From positions 1-13,306 of the forward strand of contig JAKAJA010000018.1 in NCBI GenBank assembly GCA_021814085.1: a stretch of DNA of 13,306 nt, in the 5' to 3' direction. The stretch comes from Acidobacteriota bacterium (GTDB taxonomy: Bacteria > Acidobacteriota > UBA4820 > DSQY01). Below the pieces are notes generated by a model. The model did no database searches and had not been told where the DNA came from. It saw nothing but the letters and a program-made list of their open reading frames with translations. This document shows positions 1-7,521 of this stretch, piece after piece. The first letter of the stretch is position 1, and each line of letters starts with the position of its first letter. The position numbers and the translations under genes are program-made.

Positions 1-20
1 GCAATTTCTCTTAGGCCACA

Positions 21-59
21 ACCTCCCGCCCCCCTTTTGCGTAGTAGGGGTTGGGAGGT
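21..59 (+). promoter_or_regulatory. Predicted hairpin that sequesters the ribosome binding site of the small membrane protein
   Basis: ACCTCCC at 21-27 is exactly complementary to GGGAGGT at 53-59, and CCCC at 31-34 can pair with GGGG at 47-50, leaving a 12-nt loop (35-46). The 3' arm holds the whole Shine-Dalgarno sequence GGGAGG (53-58), which sits 7 nt before the ATG at 66. If this folds in the mRNA, the ribosome site is closed. The complementarity is seen directly; a regulatory role is inference. It could also be an accident of a C-rich leader next to a G-rich Shine-Dalgarno sequence. Confidence 0.4.
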
Positions 60-65
60 CTTCCC

Positions 66-263
66 ATGGTGAAGTTCCTGCTCTGGCTTATTCTGCTGGT
101 ATTCTGCTGGCCCCTGGCATTGCTCGCCCTGGTGCTCTACCCCGTGGTGTGGCTCCTGCTCCTTCCGTTTCGCCTCCTGGGAATCGCCGTAGGCGGGGTA
201 TTGGAGCTGGTCAAGGCCGTCGTGCTGCTTCCCGCGCGAATCCTCGGCGCCCGGCCAAAATAG
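66..263 (+). CDS. Small, highly hydrophobic membrane protein (65 aa), function unknown
   Basis: A 65-residue protein made almost wholly of Leu, Val, Ala, Trp and Phe. Residues 4 to about 36 form one or two membrane segments broken by prolines (WPLALL, LYPVVW), and residues about 38-58 form another. A short basic tail follows (PARILGARPK). The ATG at 66 is chosen over an upstream TTG at 51 because GGGAGG lies 7 nt before it; the TTG start would lie upstream of that Shine-Dalgarno sequence and have none of its own. It resembles unnamed short conserved membrane proteins with a hydrophobic proline-broken core, but I know of no assigned function and give none. It stands alone, converging on the patatin-barrel gene across a shared terminator. 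Its leader can fold over the Shine-Dalgarno sequence. Confidence 0.7.
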   Translation: MVKFLLWLILLVFCWPLALLALVLYPVVWLLLLPFRLLGIAVGGVLELVKAVVLLPARILGARPK

Positions 264-265
264 AA

Positions 266-292
266 GCGCCGCACCTTACGCAGGTGCGGCGC
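266..292. terminator. Hairpin terminator between two convergent genes, likely bidirectional
   Basis: A perfect 11-bp stem (GCGCCGCACCT at 266-276 and AGGTGCGGCGC at 282-292) closes a 5-nt loop, starting 3 bp after the stop of the small membrane protein. Read on the - strand, the stem is followed by TTCTATTTT (265 down to 257), a good U-rich tract, so it suits the end of the long - strand operon that stops at 379. Read on the + strand, the stem is followed by CTCTCTCG, a poor U tract, so termination of the small gene may be weaker. Confidence 0.75.
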
Positions 293-320
293 CTCTCTCG
301 CGGCCATTCAAGTCTGTCGT

Positions 321-364
321 TCTATTCCCTCGTTCCCTCGTTGGCTCGTTGACTCGTTCCCTCC
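321..364. repeat. Octamer tandem repeat, word CTCGTTNN, four to five copies
   Basis: Four contiguous 8-bp units start at 329, 337, 345 and 353, each CTCGTT followed by CC, GG, GA and CC. They are preceded by a diverged unit TCTATTCC (321-328) and followed by CTCC. The array lies between the terminator hairpin and the 3' end of the patatin-barrel gene, so it would be in the 3' untranslated part of that operon transcript. No protein or promoter was seen here. Confidence 0.8.
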
Positions 365-378
365 ATCCCCACCCCACC

Positions 379-2658
379 CTACCATCGCTTTCCGATGCTC
401 AAGTAGAGCATCTGGCTCTTGTCCGTGGCGTAGCTGTAGCCGAAGAACACCGGGCCAAGTTTGGTGGAGGAACCGACCCCTACGGTACCGGAGTATTTCA
501 TGTCGTCATATTTGCCGGGCATGTTGTAGTGCAGGGTCCAGACCTTCCCCATGTCCCCAAACGCCATGAAGTAGGCGCCCCTGCCGATGATGGCAGGGAG
601 GGTCGCGAACTTGTATTGGTATCCCAGGCGGACGGAGCCGTAATTGGGCCCCGTGAGCTGCCCCTCCATATACCCGCCGAAGCTGTTGGGTCCTCCCAGC
701 CGGAACCAGTTGTAGTACGGCACTTCGGAGCCGAAGGCGGTTCCGCCGTTGAGGTACCCAAAGACGCCGCTGCGCTGGCCCAAAGGCTGGAAGACGCGGA
801 TTTTGAGCTCCGCCTTCTGGTAGTTGTCCGCGGCGCCCATGGCGGTTTCGGAATCGTAGGCCGCCAGCGAGATGTAGCTACCCTTCGTAGGCAGATCCGC
901 CGAGTCGAGCCGGTCGTATTTGTAGGTTAGCTGATATCCGCCCAGGGAGGCGTGGAAGTCGGGGAAGATGTCCGCTCCCACGGCCCGGGAGAACGTGGCG
1001 CGGCCCCAGCGCGGCCCGAAGCGGAGCTCGCCCGAGCGGCCGATGTTGAAGCCGACATCGAACCCCGCCCACCCCAAACTCGTGCGGTAGTTGGCGGAAG
1101 GATCGCTCGTCTTTTGGTTGACGAACACGTAATCCAGCTCGTTTTCGTACTGGAGGTACGGCGCCACGAAGACCCGCCCCGCGCGGTCCAGGGGCTGGTA
1201 CCACTCGGTGTAGAGCCGCTGGTTTAGGCCGATCTCAACGTCCGACTTCCACTCGGCGCCCAGCTTGTTCAGCCGGGTGAATCGGAGCCCCGCGAAGACC
1301 GACCAGTTGCTGTTGTACTTGAAGTCGCTCGAGAGGTCCATGCCGAAGCGCATGTACGTGGGGCCGAAAGTGTTGGGCACGGCGGTGATGACGAGGCCCT
1401 TCCGGTCTCCTCGCTTGACGAGCTCGTAGGTCACCGAGGAGTAGTCCCCCGAATTGTATACCATGACCAGGTCCTTGGCCACCTGGTCCACGTGGAAGGC
1501 CTGGCCTGCCTGGGTCTTGAGCTTGCCCCGGACCAGACCCTCGGTCTCAGGATCGGTGCCCGCGAACTCCACGAAGTCCAACTTGTCGGGCGGGGGGGGG
1601 AGGCCGTGTAGATGGGCCTGCCAGGCGGCGTATTCGTCGGCGCTCACGGCGTATTGGGAGAGGACGTCGGCGCGGCTCGCGACGAGCTGCTCGCCCACGG
1701 GAACGAGCGTGAGGGCGTTCTCAAAGTCCATCAGGCTGTAGCGCCCCAGGTCCGGGCGGAGGAGGATGTCCGCCTTGGCGGCCTGGACGTCGATCTCCTT
1801 CTGCATTAGAAGGTTCATGACCTGGCTGTAGACCGCGAGGGGCGAGGTGATCTGATTCCTGTCCAGGGGAGGCGTGCCGATGTCCACGGCGATCACGATG
1901 TCGGCTCCCATGGCTCGGACCACGTCCACGGGGAGGTTGTCGGCGATGCCGCCGTCCACGAGGAGGTGGCCGTCGATCTCCATGGGCGCGAAGATGGCGG
2001 GGAGGGACATGCTCGAACGGATAGCCGTCGGAAGGGACCCTTTTGAGAACACGAACTTGTCCCCGGTGACGATGTCGGTGGCCACGCACCGGAAGGGGAT
2101 GGGCAACCGGTCGAAGTCGTGGATGTCGGCGGCCTTCAGGGTGTTGGTCTGCAGCAGGAACATGAGCTTCTGCCCGTTGATGAGCCCCTTGCTCAGGTGG
2201 AGCCCCTTGCTGTCGAGCCCCAGGTTCAGCCCCTCGATGTACCTCCTGTCGTCCTCCTTGGTCCGGTAGGGCAGCTGTTCGCGCGGGGGGCGGTCCGAGA
2301 AGATCTCGGCCCAGTTGGTCTTCTTGATGAGGGCCTGCAGTTCCTCCGTGGTGGCCCCCGTGGCGTAGAGGCCGCCCACAATGGAGCCCATGCTCGTGCC
2401 GGCGATGTAGTCGATGGGAATATGCATGCGCTCGAATGCCTGAAGGACCCCGATGTGGGTGACCCCCCGGGCCCCACCGCCCGAGAGGGCCAATCCGATC
2501 TTGGGCCGGTGCTTCGCGGGGGCATCAGGCCCCGGGGCCGCGGGGGCGTTCTCGCCCGGCGTCCCCTGGCCTTGGACGCCCAGGGCAACCACGATGGAAA
2601 GCGCGCACAGAAGACTCTTCAGGAAGCTGGTTCGGCCCACGGGTCGCTCCTCTTTCAT
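379..2658 (-). CDS. Patatin-like phospholipase fused to an Omp85-type beta-barrel (type Vd autotransporter-like, PlpD family)
   Basis: A 759-residue exported lipase with its own outer-membrane barrel. Residues about 10-31 look like a signal peptide. A patatin domain spans about 53-320, with the oxyanion glycine motif GGGARG (60-65), the nucleophile motif GTSMG (Ser89) and the DGG motif (Asp235), giving the Ser-Asp dyad. A short POTRA-like stretch lies around 360-430. A barrel of alternating strands runs from about 435 to 759, ending in an aromatic residue (Trp). This order matches PlpD of Pseudomonas and FplA of Fusobacterium, which display or release a phospholipase A; the substrate here is inferred. 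The ATG overlaps the stop of the M24 gene as ATGA but has no Shine-Dalgarno sequence. A GTG at 2640, six codons in, has GAGGAG 6 nt upstream and leaves an intact signal peptide, so it may be the true start. The patatin-POTRA linker is encoded over a run of nine C. Last gene of the operon. Confidence 0.92.
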   Translation of the reverse strand: MKEERPVGRTSFLKSLLCALSIVVALGVQGQGTPGENAPAAPGPDAPAKHRPKIGLALSGGGARGVTHIGVLQAFERMHIPIDYIAGTSMGSIVGGLYATGATTEELQALIKKTNWAEIFSDRPPREQLPYRTKEDDRRYIEGLNLGLDSKGLHLSKGLINGQKLMFLLQTNTLKAADIHDFDRLPIPFRCVATDIVTGDKFVFSKGSLPTAIRSSMSLPAIFAPMEIDGHLLVDGGIADNLPVDVVRAMGADIVIAVDIGTPPLDRNQITSPLAVYSQVMNLLMQKEIDVQAAKADILLRPDLGRYSLMDFENALTLVPVGEQLVASRADVLSQYAVSADEYAAWQAHLHGLPPPPDKLDFVEFAGTDPETEGLVRGKLKTQAGQAFHVDQVAKDLVMVYNSGDYSSVTYELVKRGDRKGLVITAVPNTFGPTYMRFGMDLSSDFKYNSNWSVFAGLRFTRLNKLGAEWKSDVEIGLNQRLYTEWYQPLDRAGRVFVAPYLQYENELDYVFVNQKTSDPSANYRTSLGWAGFDVGFNIGRSGELRFGPRWGRATFSRAVGADIFPDFHASLGGYQLTYKYDRLDSADLPTKGSYISLAAYDSETAMGAADNYQKAELKIRVFQPLGQRSGVFGYLNGGTAFGSEVPYYNWFRLGGPNSFGGYMEGQLTGPNYGSVRLGYQYKFATLPAIIGRGAYFMAFGDMGKVWTLHYNMPGKYDDMKYSGTVGVGSSTKLGPVFFGYSYATDKSQMLYLSIGKRW

Positions 2659-4334
2659 TTGCCGCCGGCTGCGGCCTCGGGTGTTGCAGGGGGCGTCCCG
2701 TTCTCGGGCGCCTTGGGGGTCGTCTGGAGCTCCAGGGGAGCCAGACTCCCCGGTATCTTGGGATAGTGGGTCAGCTCCTCGTAGCCATCCTTGGTCACGA
2801 GGTACGAGTCCTCCACGCGCACGCCCAGATCCCAGTAAGCCTTGTCGGCCTTGGAGCCCGCGGGGACGTAGATCCCGGGTTCGATGGTGACCACCATGCC
2901 GGGTTTCAAGGGACCGCGAATCCAGGGATCGTGCACGTCCAGGCCCACGGGATGCCCGAGGCCGTGGGTGAAGTACTCACCGAACCCCGCATCCTTGATG
3001 ACCTTCCTGGCGGCCGACTCCAATTCGCTGTAGTTGACGCCGGGCTTGAGCATGGCCCTGGCGGCATCCCCGGCGGCGACCACCGTCTCGACGAGCTTTT
3101 TCTCTGGTCCCGTCCATTTCCCGTCCACGGCAAAGGTGCGCGTCATATCGCTGGCGTAGTTGTCCACGCTGCACCCGATGTCGATGACGACGAGACCCTG
3201 CTTCAACTCGGCGTTGTTGTCCATGTAGTGGGGCAGGGTGGCGTTCCTCCCCGAACCCACGACGCACTTGAAGGCGATGCCGGTGGCGCCGTTTCGCTCG
3301 AAGGAGGCCAGGATGGCCTTCTCCAGGTCCGCCTCGTTGGCCCCGGGCTTGATGAGAGGGGCAACATCTTCGAATGCCTTGGACGTGATGGCCGCGGCGA
3401 TCTTCATCTTCGCCAGTTCGCCTTCGTCCTTCACCGTCCGCAGCTCGCCTATCTTTCCCGAGGGGCTGCGTCCCAGAACGGGCAAGAGGAGGCGGTCGAG
3501 GAGCGCGCCGCGCGGCCCGACGATGACGGCGGGAAGCGCGCGTCCGTAAAGGTAGTAGGAATCTTCCGCGGAGAAAAGGAGGCCCGGCCGGTCGAGGGCG
3601 CCGGCCCTTCGGAGGGCCTCCACGCGTTTCGGGTTGGGTGAGGAGGCGGCATCGGCCACGGGTGCAAGCGCGGCGGTGGCGAGGAGCAGAAATGCGAGCG
3701 CGGCCGCGCCCCAGACCGATGCGCCCAGCCACATCCTGCGTTTGTCCGCCAAGTTGGGCGGAGGCGGGGGCACCGAGGTGACTCTGGGCCGGTGGAGGCG
3801 GGGCAGGACCAGGGTCTGCCAGAGGATTCCCCCTCCCGCCACGGCGAGGGGCCACCAGAAGTTCGCCTTGTACGGGAGCGCCGCCACGAGCAGCAGGGCC
3901 CCCATGGCCGAGGACAACACCCCCAGGCTAAATCGCTGAAAAATCGCCCCCATGGCGACGCTCGCCACGAGCAGTCCCAGGGCGAGGGGCTTCTGAAATC
4001 CGAAGGATCCCGAGAAGAACAGGTGGGCTCCGTAGACGGCGGGGAGTACCCACGTGCAGGCGAAGGCCATGGAGAGCCTCGGCACGAAGGCATTCACCAG
4101 CATGCCGATGGAAAAGGCCACCCAACCCACGAACAGGGCGAGAGGATAGCTCACGGAGGCGAAGAGGCCCCAACCGGTGGCCACGGCGACGGCCATATAG
4201 AAACTGCCCGCGGCGAAACGAGGACAGCGCCGCCCCGCGAGGAGCAAGAGCGCCGCCCATATTCCAAGGGCGAGGTGGACCAGGGCTACGAACGCGGATG
4301 GCGCCGCCTGGAGGCCCTCGGGCAGGGGAGTCAT
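2655..4334 (-). CDS. Polytopic membrane domain fused to an M24-family metallopeptidase (Xaa-Pro aminopeptidase-like)
   Basis: 559 residues. About seven hydrophobic segments (near 14-33, 43-62, 64-83, 90-107, 117-132, 136-153, 158-178) are followed by a strongly basic loop (178-200). An eighth segment (203-228) ends in ADA-A and looks like a signal peptide. The M24 'pita-bread' domain occupies about 298-530. All five metal ligands of the family are present: Asp385, Asp396, His461 (in HGLGHPVG), Glu485 (IEPG) and Glu508 (RVED). Only about 65 residues separate the signal-like segment from the M24 domain, less than the usual creatinase N-domain of aminopeptidase P. The tail is Pro/Ala-rich. Basic residues cluster in alternate loops (R35/R36/R39, R86, R134, 178-200), so the peptidase should lie in the periplasm. 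Family activity is release of N-terminal residues, often before proline; the substrate is unknown. The ATG overlaps the pdxJ stop by 4 bp and the TGA overlaps the next ATG by 4 bp, so translation is probably coupled. Confidence 0.88.
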   Translation of the reverse strand: MTPLPEGLQAAPSAFVALVHLALGIWAALLLLAGRRCPRFAAGSFYMAVAVATGWGLFASVSYPLALFVGWVAFSIGMLVNAFVPRLSMAFACTWVLPAVYGAHLFFSGSFGFQKPLALGLLVASVAMGAIFQRFSLGVLSSAMGALLLVAALPYKANFWWPLAVAGGGILWQTLVLPRLHRPRVTSVPPPPPNLADKRRMWLGASVWGAAALAFLLLATAALAPVADAASSPNPKRVEALRRAGALDRPGLLFSAEDSYYLYGRALPAVIVGPRGALLDRLLLPVLGRSPSGKIGELRTVKDEGELAKMKIAAAITSKAFEDVAPLIKPGANEADLEKAILASFERNGATGIAFKCVVGSGRNATLPHYMDNNAELKQGLVVIDIGCSVDNYASDMTRTFAVDGKWTGPEKKLVETVVAAGDAARAMLKPGVNYSELESAARKVIKDAGFGEYFTHGLGHPVGLDVHDPWIRGPLKPGMVVTIEPGIYVPAGSKADKAYWDLGVRVEDSYLVTKDGYEELTHYPKIPGSLAPLELQTTPKAPENGTPPATPEAAAGGK

Positions 4335-5041
4335 TTGAGCAGCGCCTTCATCTCGGCCACGGCCCGCTCGATGCCGACGAAGACGGCCCTGGCGACGATG
4401 GCGTGGCCGATGTTCAGCTCCTCGATGAGTCCCATCCCGGCGATGGGTTCCACGTTTCTGTAGTTGAGCGCGTGACCCGCCAGAATGCCCAGGTCGAGTT
4501 TGTGGGCCATCTTCGCCGCCTCATCCACGGCCCTGAGGGCGTGGACCCGGTCCGCTTCGGACCGCGCCGTGGCATAAGCGTTGGTGTTGATCTCCACGGC
4601 CTGGGCGCCCACCTTGTGGGCCGCCCGGATGTTGTCCATGGAGGGGTCCACGAAGAGGCTCACCCGGACGTTGTGGGCCGAGAGCCGTGACACGGTCTGG
4701 GCGATGTGGGCCGAGTTGAGGATCACGTCCAGTCCGCCCTCGGTGGTTACCTCGTTGGGGCGCTCGGGAACCAGGGTAACCTGCCAGGGCTGGACGCCCG
4801 CGGCGATCTCCACCATCTCCGAAGTGGCCGCCATCTCGATGTTCAGCCGGGTGGCGACGGTTTTTTTCAGCAGCTCCACGTCCCGGCCCTGGATGTGACG
4901 GCGGTCGGCGCGGAGGTGGACCGTGATGCCGTCGGCCCCCGCGAGCTCGCAGAGGACGGCCGCGTGCACGGGGTCGGGCTCCGCGCCCTTGCGGGCCTGA
5001 CGGAGGGTGGCGATGTGGTCGATGTTCACGCCGAGTTTCAT
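4331..5041 (-). CDS. pdxJ: Pyridoxine 5'-phosphate synthase
   Basis: 236 residues, full length for the family. PdxJ condenses 1-deoxy-D-xylulose 5-phosphate with 3-amino-2-oxopropyl phosphate (1-amino-acetone 3-phosphate) to form pyridoxine 5'-phosphate, the last step of the DXP-dependent vitamin B6 pathway, in the cytoplasm. The start MKLGVNIDHIATLRQAR is characteristic. The catalytic residues of the E. coli enzyme (His45, Glu72, His193) correspond to His42 (VHLRADRRHI), Glu69 (LNIEM) and His190 (LAGHALNY), all present and shifted by three. The ATG at 5041 has GAGGTGA upstream, the GAGG core being 6 nt away, and no competing start is needed. It lies 105 bp after glmM across a repeat-filled gap and overlaps the M24 gene by 4 bp. 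The acpS gene, often a pdxJ neighbour, is absent here. Confidence 0.97.
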   Translation of the reverse strand: MKLGVNIDHIATLRQARKGAEPDPVHAAVLCELAGADGITVHLRADRRHIQGRDVELLKKTVATRLNIEMAATSEMVEIAAGVQPWQVTLVPERPNEVTTEGGLDVILNSAHIAQTVSRLSAHNVRVSLFVDPSMDNIRAAHKVGAQAVEINTNAYATARSEADRVHALRAVDEAAKMAHKLDLGILAGHALNYRNVEPIAGMGLIEELNIGHAIVARAVFVGIERAVAEMKALLK

Positions 5042-5063
5042 TGTTCACCTCGAAAGAGAAGCC

Positions 5064-5091
5064 ATCAGCTATCAGCTGTCAGCTATCAGCT
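5064..5091. repeat. Heptamer tandem repeat, word ATCAGCT, four copies
   Basis: Four exactly contiguous 7-bp units: ATCAGCT (5064-5070), ATCAGCT (5071-5077), GTCAGCT (5078-5084), ATCAGCT (5085-5091). On the - strand, which is the transcribed strand, they read AGCTGAY. They lie in the only gap of the - strand operon, between glmM and pdxJ, about 20 bp upstream of the pdxJ start. I see no convincing promoter in this gap. Confidence 0.85.
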
Positions 5092-5097
5092 AAGACC

Positions 5098-5139
5098 ACA
5101 ACCCAGAACTAAAAACTCAAAACTCAAAACCCAAAACCC
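5098..5139. repeat. Second heptamer tandem repeat, word AAAACYC, four clear and two diverged copies
   Basis: Units at 5112, 5119, 5126 and 5133 read AAAACTC, AAAACTC, AAAACCC and AAAACCC. Two in-phase diverged units precede them: ACAACCC (5098) and AGAACTA (5105). The array begins 7 bp after the ATCAGCT array and ends 7 bp before the glmM stop codon. Together the two arrays make up most of the 105-bp glmM-pdxJ spacer. Confidence 0.8.
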
Positions 5140-5146
5140 CTGTTTC

Positions 5147-6490
5147 TCAACCATCTCCCAGCGTTTCCCTGAGCACCTTGCCGAGCCTCTCGACGACGCC
5201 GTTCACCACCTCCGCCGACTGGGCTTCCACCATGAGGCGGAGGAGCGGTTCCGTTCCCGAATAGCGGAGCACGATCCGGCCGCGGCCCTCGAGCCCGGAA
5301 GTCTCCTCGTCCAGGGCCTGCTGGATGAGCGGCTGCTCCTGGAGGGGCACGCGGCGGCCTACTCGGATGTTGGAGAGGACCTGGGGGTAAGGCGTAATCC
5401 CCTCCGCGATGGCGTCCATGCTCCCCGCGTCCCTCGCGAGGGACGCGTAGGCTAGCGCGGTGAGGAGGCCGTCGCCCGTGGTGGCCTGGTCCAGGAAGAG
5501 GACGTGGCCCGAGGGTTCGCCGCCGAGAATGGCGCCCCTGTCCACCATGCACTGCAGGACGTAGCGGTCTCCCACGGGAGCGCGGAAGAACCTGAGACGC
5601 TCGGCCTGGAGGGCCTGTTCGAGCCACAGGTTGCTCATGACCGTTCCCACGACCCACCGTCCCCAAAGGGTTCCCCTCTTGACGCGGCGCTGGGCGTCCC
5701 TGTACAGGATCACGTCCCCGTCCAGCACCCGCCCCGCCGAGGTGACGGCGAGGCACCGGTCGGCGTCTCCGTCGAAGGCGAACCCGAAGTGGGCGCCCTC
5801 GTCCCTCACCCGTCGCGCCAGGACGTCCGTGTGGAGGCTGCCGCATCCCGCGTTGATGTTCCTCCCGTCGGGTTCGATGGCGAATGCCGACACCTTCGCC
5901 CCGAGACGCCCGAAGAGGGCGGGGGCCGCCTCGTGGGCCGCGCCGTTGGCGCAGTCAAGCACGACCTTGAACCCCGAAAGGTCCGCGCCCTCCCACAGGG
6001 ACTCGAGCCAGGATAGATAGCGCCCGGAGAAGTCCGCCGAAGGCGGGCCAAGTTCCACCGATGGTACGGAACTGCCCAAGTAGGGGAGGAGGCCGTCGAG
6101 GGCGGTTTCGATGTGGTGCTCCGTGTCGTCGGGCAGCTTGAACCCGTCCCCGGAGAAAAACTTGATGCCGTTGTCCTCATAAGGGTTGTGGGAAGCCGAG
6201 ATCATGGCTCCGAAGGTGAACCGCTCCTCGGCGCAGAGCCTGGCCACGGCGGGGGTTGGCATGACACCCGCATAAAGGCATTCAACGCCCGTCTCCCTCA
6301 GCCCCGCCACGAGGTGGGAGGCGATCCAACCGCACGACTCCCGGGTGTCGGCGGCCACGAGTGCCCGGGCGTCCTTCCCGCCCAAGATCCTCCCCGCGGC
6401 CCGGCCGAGGGCGTAGACGGTGGGTGGGTCCAGGGGGAATTGCCCGGCTCTGCCCCTCAGGCCGTCCGTGCCGAAATACTGCCGGTTCAC
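5147..6490 (-). CDS. glmM: Phosphoglucosamine mutase
   Basis: 447 residues from the GTG at 6490, matching the family length of about 445. GlmM interconverts glucosamine-6-phosphate and glucosamine-1-phosphate, feeding UDP-GlcNAc for peptidoglycan and lipopolysaccharide. The protein begins with the family signature FGTDGLRGRAG. The phosphoserine loop ISASHNP has Ser100 (Ser102 in E. coli). The metal loop DGDADR is at 240-245, the sugar loop GEPSGH at 324-329 and the phosphate-binding loop RYSGTEP at 409-415, so all four active-site loops are intact. The reading frame is open to 6592, but the extra 34 residues are low-complexity, lie inside cdaR and do not belong to the family. The GTG overlaps the cdaR stop as GTGA and has GGGGGA about 8 nt upstream. 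In Firmicutes the enzyme is encoded beside cdaA and binds and inhibits it. Confidence 0.97.
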   Translation of the reverse strand: MNRQYFGTDGLRGRAGQFPLDPPTVYALGRAAGRILGGKDARALVAADTRESCGWIASHLVAGLRETGVECLYAGVMPTPAVARLCAEERFTFGAMISASHNPYEDNGIKFFSGDGFKLPDDTEHHIETALDGLLPYLGSSVPSVELGPPSADFSGRYLSWLESLWEGADLSGFKVVLDCANGAAHEAAPALFGRLGAKVSAFAIEPDGRNINAGCGSLHTDVLARRVRDEGAHFGFAFDGDADRCLAVTSAGRVLDGDVILYRDAQRRVKRGTLWGRWVVGTVMSNLWLEQALQAERLRFFRAPVGDRYVLQCMVDRGAILGGEPSGHVLFLDQATTGDGLLTALAYASLARDAGSMDAIAEGITPYPQVLSNIRVGRRVPLQEQPLIQQALDEETSGLEGRGRIVLRYSGTEPLLRLMVEAQSAEVVNGVVERLGKVLRETLGDG

Positions 6491-7521
6491 GGGAGGGATC
6501 CCCCGCCCGGAGGAGGCGCCGCCGGCTCGGAGGTCTGCTGAGGCGCCGCCGTTCCCTTCTCCACCCGGACCCCAACGAAGCGGTCTACCCACCCCGTTAT
6601 CTCCACCTTCCCCGCGAGGTCGCTCCTCGCGAGACGGAGCGAAGGTTTGATCTGGTAAAGTTTTTCCGAGGGCTTCAGGCCCTGGACATCCACTTCCGCC
6701 ACGAAGTCTTCGGGGGCCAGGTTTCGGACCAGGGATTCGGGGCCTTCCACCATCACTTTGAGGGTTGGCGCCTCCAGGGTCACGAGACGCTTGCCGCCGT
6801 GGACCACCCCGATGGAGATGGGGGAAATGGTCCTCTGCTGGCGCTTTTCACCGATGACCACCCGCAGCGTGGCGGGGGCAGGAGAGGGGATGGCCAGGTC
6901 GGGGTCGGCGTGGCCTGTCACTACGGGAATCTCGAACCCGGCCGATCGCCCGTCGAGGGACACGGGCTGGGTGGGGAGTTGGTGGAGCTTGCGCACGAGG
7001 CTCTCGGGCCCCTCCACCTGCACCGTGGGAGGTTCGATGGTCCACGATAGGACCTGCGTGCCCGGGGCCGTGCGGCCCGTGAAGTTGGGATGAAGGGGCA
7101 GGGTGTCCTTGAGGCGCCGGTCCAGGGTGAAGTGGATGAGCTTGGGGTAGGTGCGCATGAACTCCACGGAGGAGGGCAGGCGAACGTTCTCCCTGTCCAG
7201 TTCCACGACCTGGGGGCCCGGCTGGAGCTTGCTCACGTCGATACGCGCGTCCACGTCCTCCTCGCGGACCCGCTTGAGCATGTCGGGGGATCCCTTGAAC
7301 TCCACGGTCACGCCCCGGCGGGCATCCTCTCCCACCACGATCAGGTTCTGGGGGATGTTGGCGTACTGGAGTGGAACCGACAGGTCCTTGACCGACTTCA
7401 GCTCCGATACGGTGTACGACCAGTACATGGCCGACAGGAGGAAGGAGAGGATGAAGAGCCAGACCGACCCGCCCTCGGGGCGGAACCGGTCAAGCCACGT
7501 CGGTGGCCGCCGCTTGCTCAC
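6487..7521 (-). CDS. cdaR: YbbR-domain protein, CdaA regulatory protein CdaR
   Basis: 344 residues from the GTG at 7521. A basic cytoplasmic start (SKRRPPTWLDRFRPEGG) is followed by one membrane segment (about 19-37), then three extracytoplasmic YbbR-like repeats (about 44-134, 137-224, 232-322). The second and third share the motif VEGPESLVR (169-177 and 258-266). The tail is Pro/Ala/Gly-rich. In Gram-positive bacteria CdaR binds the membrane part of CdaA and modulates c-di-AMP synthesis; here that role is inferred from family and order. The GTG is chosen because GGGAGGT lies 7 nt upstream; the frame is open to 7560 but that extension has no such site. The 5' end overlaps the cdaA 3' end by 32 bp and the stop overlaps the glmM start by 4 bp, so the three are tightly coupled. 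Confidence 0.93.
   Translation of the reverse strand: MSKRRPPTWLDRFRPEGGSVWLFILSFLLSAMYWSYTVSELKSVKDLSVPLQYANIPQNLIVVGEDARRGVTVEFKGSPDMLKRVREEDVDARIDVSKLQPGPQVVELDRENVRLPSSVEFMRTYPKLIHFTLDRRLKDTLPLHPNFTGRTAPGTQVLSWTIEPPTVQVEGPESLVRKLHQLPTQPVSLDGRSAGFEIPVVTGHADPDLAIPSPAPATLRVVIGEKRQQRTISPISIGVVHGGKRLVTLEAPTLKVMVEGPESLVRNLAPEDFVAEVDVQGLKPSEKLYQIKPSLRLARSDLAGKVEITGWVDRFVGVRVEKGTAAPQQTSEPAAPPPGGGSLP

Noticed and set aside
2119..2766. 215-codon + strand frame opposite the patatin domain
   Set aside because: Shadow of the patatin frame, which holds the GGGARG and GTSMG motifs.
5064..5139. CRISPR-like array between glmM and pdxJ
   Set aside because: The units are 7 bp and directly contiguous, with no spacers, so this is a tandem repeat.
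6491..6592. Upstream extension of the glmM frame
   Set aside because: Low-complexity residues with no family similarity, wholly inside cdaR; the GTG at 6490 restores normal length and gives a 4-bp overlap.
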